Source: Serendipita indica DSM 11827
Lineage: Eukaryota > Basidiomycota > Agaricomycetes > Sebacinales > Serendipitaceae
Length of the DNA stretch: 64,000 bases
Assembly (NCBI GenBank): GCA_910890315.1
Contig: CAJVGD010000032.1
Span: forward strand, 1-64,000
Direction: 5' to 3'
Notes under the pieces: model-generated
What the model was told of the DNA's origin: nothing
Seen by the model: the letters and a program-made list of their open reading frames with translations, nothing else
Databases searched by the model: none
Program-made: the position numbers and the translations under genes
Shown here: positions 57,418 to 64,000 of the stretch, piece by piece
Position numbering within the stretch: position 1 is the stretch's first letter
Layout of the letters: each line of letters begins with the position of its first letter

Positions 57418-60400
57418 CTATTCTCCAGCGAATAGACGGATCAGCATATAGGCGGTCGATCCGCAGAAACGCACGACTAGACCGGTTCGTCAGTACGACA
57501 AAAGGTGGATAAAGAAGTAGACTCACAGGCAAGCATCGTGACTGAGAAGAGCACGAAACCCATATAACCCGCCACGGCCTTTTGGGCACCTTGATCCTCC
57601 GCCTTGCTTGCCGTGCTCACCACGACAGCACCCAGGAGACCATTGCTCAACGTCCATGCCAACAAGACATTGGTACGGAAATTGCGATAGTAATCCTCCT
57701 GCTTCGTGCTCGCGTCTCGCTTCTGTTCAGCCTTGGGTGGCTTCTCGGACAAGACGTGCAGAGCATCTTCGTACGCAGCGTTGATATCTTTTTGCTCTGT
57801 CGGTACGATCACCTCGACTTCGTTCTTGTTCTTTCCAGCGGCGGTGACGGTACCCAGATCCGTCGAGACCTTGTTGTCACCCTTTGTTCCCCACGAGACG
57901 TCGTGCACGTTGGCGAACTAATCGACAGTCAATAAATGTCGACGGATCAATAAAAAGACGTACGGCATAGACATTAAGCACCGCGATATAGCTCGGCGCC
58001 ATTAGGAGATACTGGATAAACGACGTAATCATATGCCACGGGTCAAACTAGAAACTCTTCAGCGCCAAGAAAGAGAGAGTGGCAGAGAGTACTCACGAAC
58101 AACAAGCTTGCAAAGATGTACAACCCAAGCGTCGCAAGCATCGAAACGACGATATTGCGGAAAATCGAATTATTGAAGAATGTGCCAAACGTAATGCCAT
58201 TCGCACTCTCCTGTCGAATCGCATCGATGCCTTTGAATGCGAGGAAGAATGCCGCAAACGTCATGTAGACCGTGATGATGGCAAATCCAATAAACGCGAA
58301 GGTGTACCACCACTTGGACCCTTGGGGCCGATTACCGAGCGCGAGCAAGTAGCATGCGACGAGGAGGCCGAGGTAGAGATAGTTGAGCACAATGTTGATG
58401 ACGTGGATACCCGCAATCTTGAAACTCTTATCCTCCATGGCGTTGGAAAGAATGTACTGCGTTTCATCAGCGCCATTTAAAAAGAGGTAAAGAGTAAACG
58501 CACGAATGCAATGTAAAAGTTGGCCAACGAGAACCAGGCAAAGATGAGGTTGAACACTTGGTACACCAACTCGACGTGGATCCAAAACTTGCGCATGGCG
58601 GTATGCGATGAACGGTAAAGGTAGTTAAACTTGACCGTCGAATGTACAGCGGCGAAGAAGGATCCGTTGAGCCATCGTCGACGTTGGGAAATGAGTTCGG
58701 GCACTTGATCCGGCACATCCGTCTCTGCGTAGGCAGATTTGACATAGTGCAAGATCCATTGACCACCGCGCTTCGATACAAGTTCCCAGCAGAGAATCTA
58801 GGGCAGAGTCAGTCCACCAGCAGCAGTTGGGGCGGATTCGCGTACTCGATCTTCGGCAAGGTACATGTTCGCCGTAAAGATATCCGCTCCAGCACCGTGC
58901 ATCTTTTCACCCAAAAAGTACTTTTGGAGCGGTCCATCTCCCATCGAGTCATTTTGGAGCGCAATATACCTACACATCTGATGAGAATCGTCAATCTCTC
59001 TACGAGTCGAATACTCACCGGTAAGCGCTGAAGGCACCAGGCAACACAGTAATGTACCCAAACACGCTCTCAAGTGGCTTATCCAAGATGTTGCTCATCT
59101 TGTACTCGAAATTCTGCGCCGCCACCAACGGGTTGAGCAGATTGACACCAAACTTGCCCTTGAGTGCCACGATTTCTCCGCACGCGCCGCCAACGTTCGA
59201 GTTGATATCAAACGACTTCCACAAGTGGTAAATCGATGTCGGTCCCGGCATGGTTCCGACGTCGAGCAACACGCACACGTTGGGCTCGAGAATCGGTCCA
59301 AATGCGTTGAAGAACCAGCGGTGAGAGTTGATCTTCTTTTGGTTCTTTTCTTTCAGGCAGAAGATGATCTGAATCGGTGCTGGGTCCTTTTGTGGGCCAA
59401 TCTTTGCCGGAGGCGTTACGGAGACTGACGATGATTAGATTTCGCCTTTGGTCATGGATTCGAAAGACGTACTCTGACTCGTATACTCGTAAATGTGCGC
59501 CGTGACGGGCTTGCCGTTGACGGCATTCTTCGCGACACCGTCTTGGTAGGCACCCATGGCGGCGATGACGGACAATGTGCGCGAATTGATCTTTTGACGT
59601 CCGTCGGAAACAATGCAAACGACCACCTTTTTCCAACCTTCTTTTCCCCACGTCTTGGAGCGCTCGCGAGTGATGAGGTGCTGAATGTTCTTCATCACTC
59701 CGGACATGGATCTGCAGCGGGTTGAGGATCGTGCTCGTGGAGGAGATAGAGAGGATACGCACCGGCAGAACAGCTCCTCGTCTTCGTTGTACATGGTCAT
59801 TACAATGAACAGTTCCGTCTTGCGCGCTGGCTCGTACATGGCCGGACGAAGAGTATATCCCTCTGCTTTAAAGTCGTTGGGATCGCACGTCGCAGCGGTG
59901 TATCTAAACATCGTCAAAAATCCAAATAATATGGTTAGTCCCAAAACGCACCGCATAAATTTGAACTCTCTCTCCGTCTTTTGAGGGCACATGTCCAAAA
60001 GCTTGCTGGGTACCTCATTATCAATGACCAAATTTCCGTGGAAGAGCTCATATCGCTTCTTGGTCTTGTAACGGCGCGGTACACGTTGCGGGATACGGCC
60101 ATACCTATACATATCCAGGTGTCAGTCTCGGCTTGTACAAGAAACCAACAAGGAGCGCGCACCGGATGTTGCTATCGTCATCCTCGAGGATATCTGGATT
60201 GAACCCACCAACGCTGAATCGATCCTGTCCATGCCGCCCCGCAACGCCGCCTCCACCAGGCGGACCAAGCAGCGCCATTTCGGCATCTCCACCTTGCGCA
60301 AATGCCTCTTCCTCACCATACCGACTATGCCTGCTCGTAGCACTATTCGCAAATCCGCCCGCACCACCTCCAATCACGGGCGTGTCGCTCAACTGGACCT

Positions 60401-61107
60401 TTTTCCTCCCAGTCGGAGGCGAGACTGCAGGCGCCGGGGTAGAAGACGTCGATTGTCCTGGGAGAGGCGCAGGAGAGTTGTATCGGTCGGGATTGACGGT
60501 CGAGTACGGTCGTCCATTATTATTCCCTAGAACACCCAATTCGCTTGCACCGCTAAACGGTGTCGGTGCGCTATCGTACCGTCCGCCACCGCCTCCATGG
60601 CCAGGCGTCGACGAAGAAAAGGTGGGCGTGTCGTTGTACAAGCTCGGGTGTTGACCTCCTGGTGTGAGGAATGGGTTTGGATTTTGATCAACGGGCTGGT
60701 TGGAGACGACTTGGCCGGTGGATGTGAACAGGCTGTTGGGATTATCGTATGCGGGTTGGTCGTAGTATCCTCCGTAGGGATTGTCATAGCCTATTCCAAT
60801 ATACGCGTCAGCTTGCCCTGATCCAACGCCGTAGACATTGCAGATTGCGCTGGATGCCAGCTGGTCTAGACCAACAAACAAACGTAGACATACCCGAGTT
60901 GTATCCATATCCAGCGCCTCCAGCACTATAAGGCGTATAGCTGCCCTGCGAATACGCTCCCTGGTTGTTGGGAGCGGGGTTGCTCGGTGGTCTTGGCGGA
61001 GGCGGAGGAGCACCAGTATTATTCGGATTATTGGCATTCCATGGTGAACCAGATTGGTTCTGACGCGGTGGGTACTGATCCTGCGGATGGTCGAACGGGT
61101 TTTCCAT
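57418..61107 (-). CDS. CHS: Chitin synthase, division 1 (intact)
   Basis: About twelve exons, all phases consistent, from [20 protein letters not shown] to the ending [10 protein letters not shown]. It polymerises UDP-GlcNAc into chitin at the plasma membrane. The N-terminal 250 residues are Pro/Gly/Asn/Tyr rich and disordered. The catalytic core has [73 protein letters not shown], then LAEDR (EDR motif) and [13 protein letters not shown] (the Q/RRW motif for processive synthesis). Several transmembrane helices follow ([73 protein letters not shown], and two nearer the end). The lysine-rich linker before the last helices carries [17 protein letters not shown]. The exact class (I, II or III) needs phylogeny. 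It is the best-preserved gene here and shows that the sequence is accurate over 3.7 kb. Confidence 0.95.
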
Positions 61108-61592
61108 CAGCGGCTATGGCTTTTGGAAGCACAGAATACGAAAATGAGACTGTCTCGACGAAATATTATCGTCCAGATGAGTAGAATACGCGTATATTCT
61201 CCTTGGAGAGGAGAATAGATGGACGCGGTCGGGGACAAGGTGCGTATTTGATGGGCGGCAGATGAACGGAGACAGTGAGCGTGGCCGACGTCGCCAGCAT
61301 GTCCCTCGAAGAGCCAGTGCTCGGTATTTACACGGGAAATATTGACATACCTGTGGATAACTCATCGACGGCCAAACAGAGTGTAAAGAACAACGCCAGT
61401 TAGTGCGTCGTCAACAAAGAGATAAGTAGACGAAGTGAACAAGTCCAAGATGCAAGTAAACAACTAGAACTCGCTCAGACTTGGCCTCGACAGTCGCCGG
61501 GTTATGAGCGCTACTGTGCAAGGCAGTGTGGCCGACAAGGGCCAATATGGCCTTCCAGCCTCCTTTGGATCTTGCTTATCCGCCAGTCCATC
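61108..61592. other. Divergent promoter region between chitin synthase and NLR locus R
   Basis: 485 nt between two outward-facing start codons (61107 minus, 61593 plus). It must contain both promoters. No clear TATA box or conserved NLR upstream block (as at 3165 and 12792) was found. Confidence 0.5.
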
Positions 61593-64000
61593 ATGCGGTT
61601 CAAGTTATTCAAAAGTAATAAGAAATCTCACGCAAAACAAGACGATCTTCCAGGATCTTCATCATCTTCCATTCAAGAGGGCCCATCCAGGAGAGGAGAC
61701 AAAGTGGTGGATACGGCCAACGTGTTCCTCGACTTTATGGCAAATATAGCAGAGGCATCCGATATACTAAGCCCTCTTAAAGCTGCTTGTCGAGCGACCA
61801 AAACGGTCCTCGACACCGTTCAAGTGAGCTAGCAAAAATAACGAGACTGGCATATCCTGGGCTAATCAACGGTCACATTAGGGGATCAGGAATAACCAAG
61901 AAGACTGGTTAGAGCTCGTACGGCGCCTTGAAGCCTATCTGTCGGCAATCAAAGGGCAAATCACCTTGCTCAAACGCGATCCTCCTGAGATTGATGGGTC
62001 CTTGGACGAAGGCTTTAGTCAACCACTGACCCTTTACGTCAAGTAAGTGACTGAAGCTATTTCTTTTTCTTCTTCATAACCTCTATAGACTCCTCGAGGA
62101 TCTCCACAGCAGGATCGTTGGTTACGTGAAAATGCAAAACGATAAATCACTAGGAGGCCTGACAGCAGTCAGTACAATGAAGATCGACGCTGGAGATATC
62201 CAAAAATTCAACCGAGAGCTCGAGGATCGACATAGGCAGTTCATGGTATGAACCCCATTAGCAACGTTCGCGAACTCACTTTATAAAGGATGCATTAAAT
62301 GTCTATACTGCCTACCGTGTTCAAGAGATCCGACAAACTACCAAATCCATCAAACACAAGGTGGAAACTCTCCTGACAGAAGGTACGTTGGATCATTGAT
62401 GTCCAACAAGCTCGCTAAGACGCATTCAAAGCCGACTACGCTACCATACAACGACTGCCAATGGTAGCCTCGGCCGCATCTTCCGTCCACAATACTTGTC
62501 TCAAAGGAACCCGTCAGGCTGTCCTCGAGACGATCTGGCGCTGGGCAGCCAACAAGAAGTCACCAAAACCAATCTTTTGGCTCTGCGATATAGCCGGCTC
62601 TGGAAAATCGACCGTCGCAATGTCTGCCGTAGAAGCGTGGAAGAAGGAGGGAATCCTAGGCGGCACATTTTTCTTCTCCATGGCGATCAGCGAATGGTCT
62701 AATACCGACAAATTCTGCTCCACTATTGCCAGGGAACTAGCTCAATACATTCCCAAGCTGGCCCCATACATTGCCAAGGCCTGGAAGCGAAACCCTGCCA
62801 TCCTGCGAAGCTCGTTCGAGGAACAGTTCCGAATGCTCATCGCCGAGCCACTCCAGCATCAACGAAAGCGAGTAATACTAGTCATCGACGCTATCGATGA
62901 ATGCAAGTCTGGACGACAGAGAAAGGAGCTTGTGGAGACACTCTCTGCTGCCGCTCAGGAGAGCAAGAGTCTTCGAATATTCATTACAAGTCGACCAGAC
63001 CCTGTCATCGAAAAGGTTTTACAACCTCTTTCGATCAAAGCCAAGTTGACAGATCGCCTCCACGATACTAGCCATCGTGATAATATCGAGGATATTGCGA
63101 CCTATGTCCACCAATCGCTTGGTGGAATCCTATCCTCTGATAAGAGGCAGAGACTGGTCAACAAGGCCAACGGGCTGTTCATTTGGGCGAGCACTGCATG
63201 TCGGATGCTCAATGATGAATCGTTGGCAATCGATCCCGAGATCATATATGACCGACTGATCTCTATTGATCAGCCCGGAGCCATCGACGGCGTATACGAC
63301 CTTGTTATTGCGCGCATCGACCAAACATCCAAACCAGCCGTTGTTGAAATGCTCGGTATGCTGCTTGCTGCGTTCGAGCCACTCACCAGCGATGACTTGG
63401 AACATCTCATTAAACATGCCAAAGGACAAGGGAGCGCCAAAGCACTGGTACGGGTTTTAGGTACCGTACTCAAGGAGGATCCAATCACACATTTGATTCA
63501 ATTTCGTCATCCCACGTTTGTCGAATACCTTCGTCGATGCTGCGTCGCCCCAGCGGCAGATGTGAGCGGCAGGATCTATATCAACATCTCCCACGCGCAT
63601 GGTCAAGTCGCGTCATGGTGTCTGAGTGGTCTCCGATCGAGAACAGAAGGTCTCAAGTTCAACATATGCCAAATCGAGTCGTCCTTCTATCTGAATAGGC
63701 AGATCCCAGACCTGGAAGCTCGGGTAAATAAATACATATCACGGAGGCTTCGCTATGCCAGCTTGCACTGGCCATTCCATGTGTCAGCAATGGATGATGG
63801 CTCAGGACACGAGCTGCAGAGCGAACTGGCACATATAGTCAAAAGTCCTTTTGCACTCTACTGGATGGAGATATTGAGTGTGACAGGAGGAGTGATGCGA
63901 GCAGTATCTGGACTTCGAGCTGCTGCACAACGTCAGAGTGTGAGTGATTTGTTTAAGCTATTCTGTTGACTAAAGCAAGACTAGATTGAGAAGGAGACCA
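61593..64000 (+). CDS. NACHT NOD-like receptor with helical N-terminal domain (locus R), 3' end beyond window
   Basis: Exons 61593-61823, 61882-62042, 62089-62245, 62289-62382, 62420-63939, and the start of the next at 63985 (IEKET). Phases are consistent and nothing is broken. Start MRFKLFKSNKKSHAKQDD. Residues about 30-235 are predicted all-helical (VVDTANVFLDFMANIAEASD, WLELVRRLEAYLSAIKGQIT, LLEDLHSRIVGYVKM, DIQKFNRELEDRHRQFMDAL). The spacing and the FNREL segment recall the MLKL/HeLo-like four-helix N-terminal domains of Agaricomycete NLRs; this is inference from pattern. The NACHT then starts at QRLPMVA, where the other loci have FQLPMVA, with GSGKST (about 291), [13 protein letters not shown] and TSRPD, ending FRHPTFVEYLRR and [20 protein letters not shown]40 repeats are expected next, as in loci B and M, but lie outside the window. 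The likely role is a cell-death-inducing sensor. Confidence 0.88.

Noticed and set aside
1-64000. Mobile elements (LTR, LINE, DNA transposon) as drivers of the duplications
   Set aside because: No reverse transcriptase, integrase, transposase motif, long terminal repeat or clear terminal inverted repeat was recognised by reading; a repeat-library search would be decisive.

Overview
This window is nuclear DNA of a filamentous basidiomycete. Genes have many short introns (about 45-65 nt, GT-AG, with CTGAC/CTAAC-type branch sites near the acceptor). There is a multi-exon division-1 chitin synthase, a delta-type phosphoinositide phospholipase C, F-box families, and NACHT-WD40 NOD-like receptors (NLRs) of the kind expanded in Agaricomycetes. 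The style resembles Rhizoctonia/Ceratobasidiaceae, but that placement is inference from family content; no marker gene proves it.

Layout. 1-15 kb: two NLR loci on the minus strand, each followed on the + side by a UBC1-type E2 ubiquitin-conjugating gene. The left pair (NLR 1-3035, E2 relic about 4.7-5.3 kb) is decayed. The right pair (NLR 7683-12648, E2 13828-14673) is intact. An orphan NLR C-terminal tail lies at about 6.7-7.06 kb. 15-25 kb: a plus-strand tandem array of seven loci of one F-box/LRR-like family, of which three are intact and four broken. 25-27.2 kb: a separate minus-strand F-box-like gene. 28-32.8 kb: a third NLR whose WD40 array is highly homogenised and carries one 1-nt frame break. 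34-48.9 kb: a second F-box family (F-box plus a predicted propeller-like body) with three relics and then a 2.4-kb unit repeated three times (two intact genes, one broken). 49-50.7 kb: an intact unknown membrane protein gene. 51-52.8 kb: a broken F-box gene sitting between two copies of a roughly 0.5-kb segment that spans the junction of the membrane-protein and PLC genes. 53.4-61.1 kb: PLC and chitin synthase on the minus strand. 61.6 kb to the end: a fourth NLR on the plus strand, running off the edge, with a helical N-terminal domain instead of the hydrolase-like one.

How it fits together. The conserved genes (chitin synthase, PLC, membrane protein) look like a stable block. The rest is a fast birth-and-death island in which NLR sensors and ubiquitin-pathway genes (one E2, about 16 F-box loci) are duplicated and lost side by side. 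The NLRs share one NACHT and WD40 chassis but carry different N-terminal effector domains. In the hydrolase-like version the usual nucleophile serine is Asp or Asn in all three copies. I see no reverse transcriptase, integrase, transposase, CRISPR array or convincing tRNA gene.
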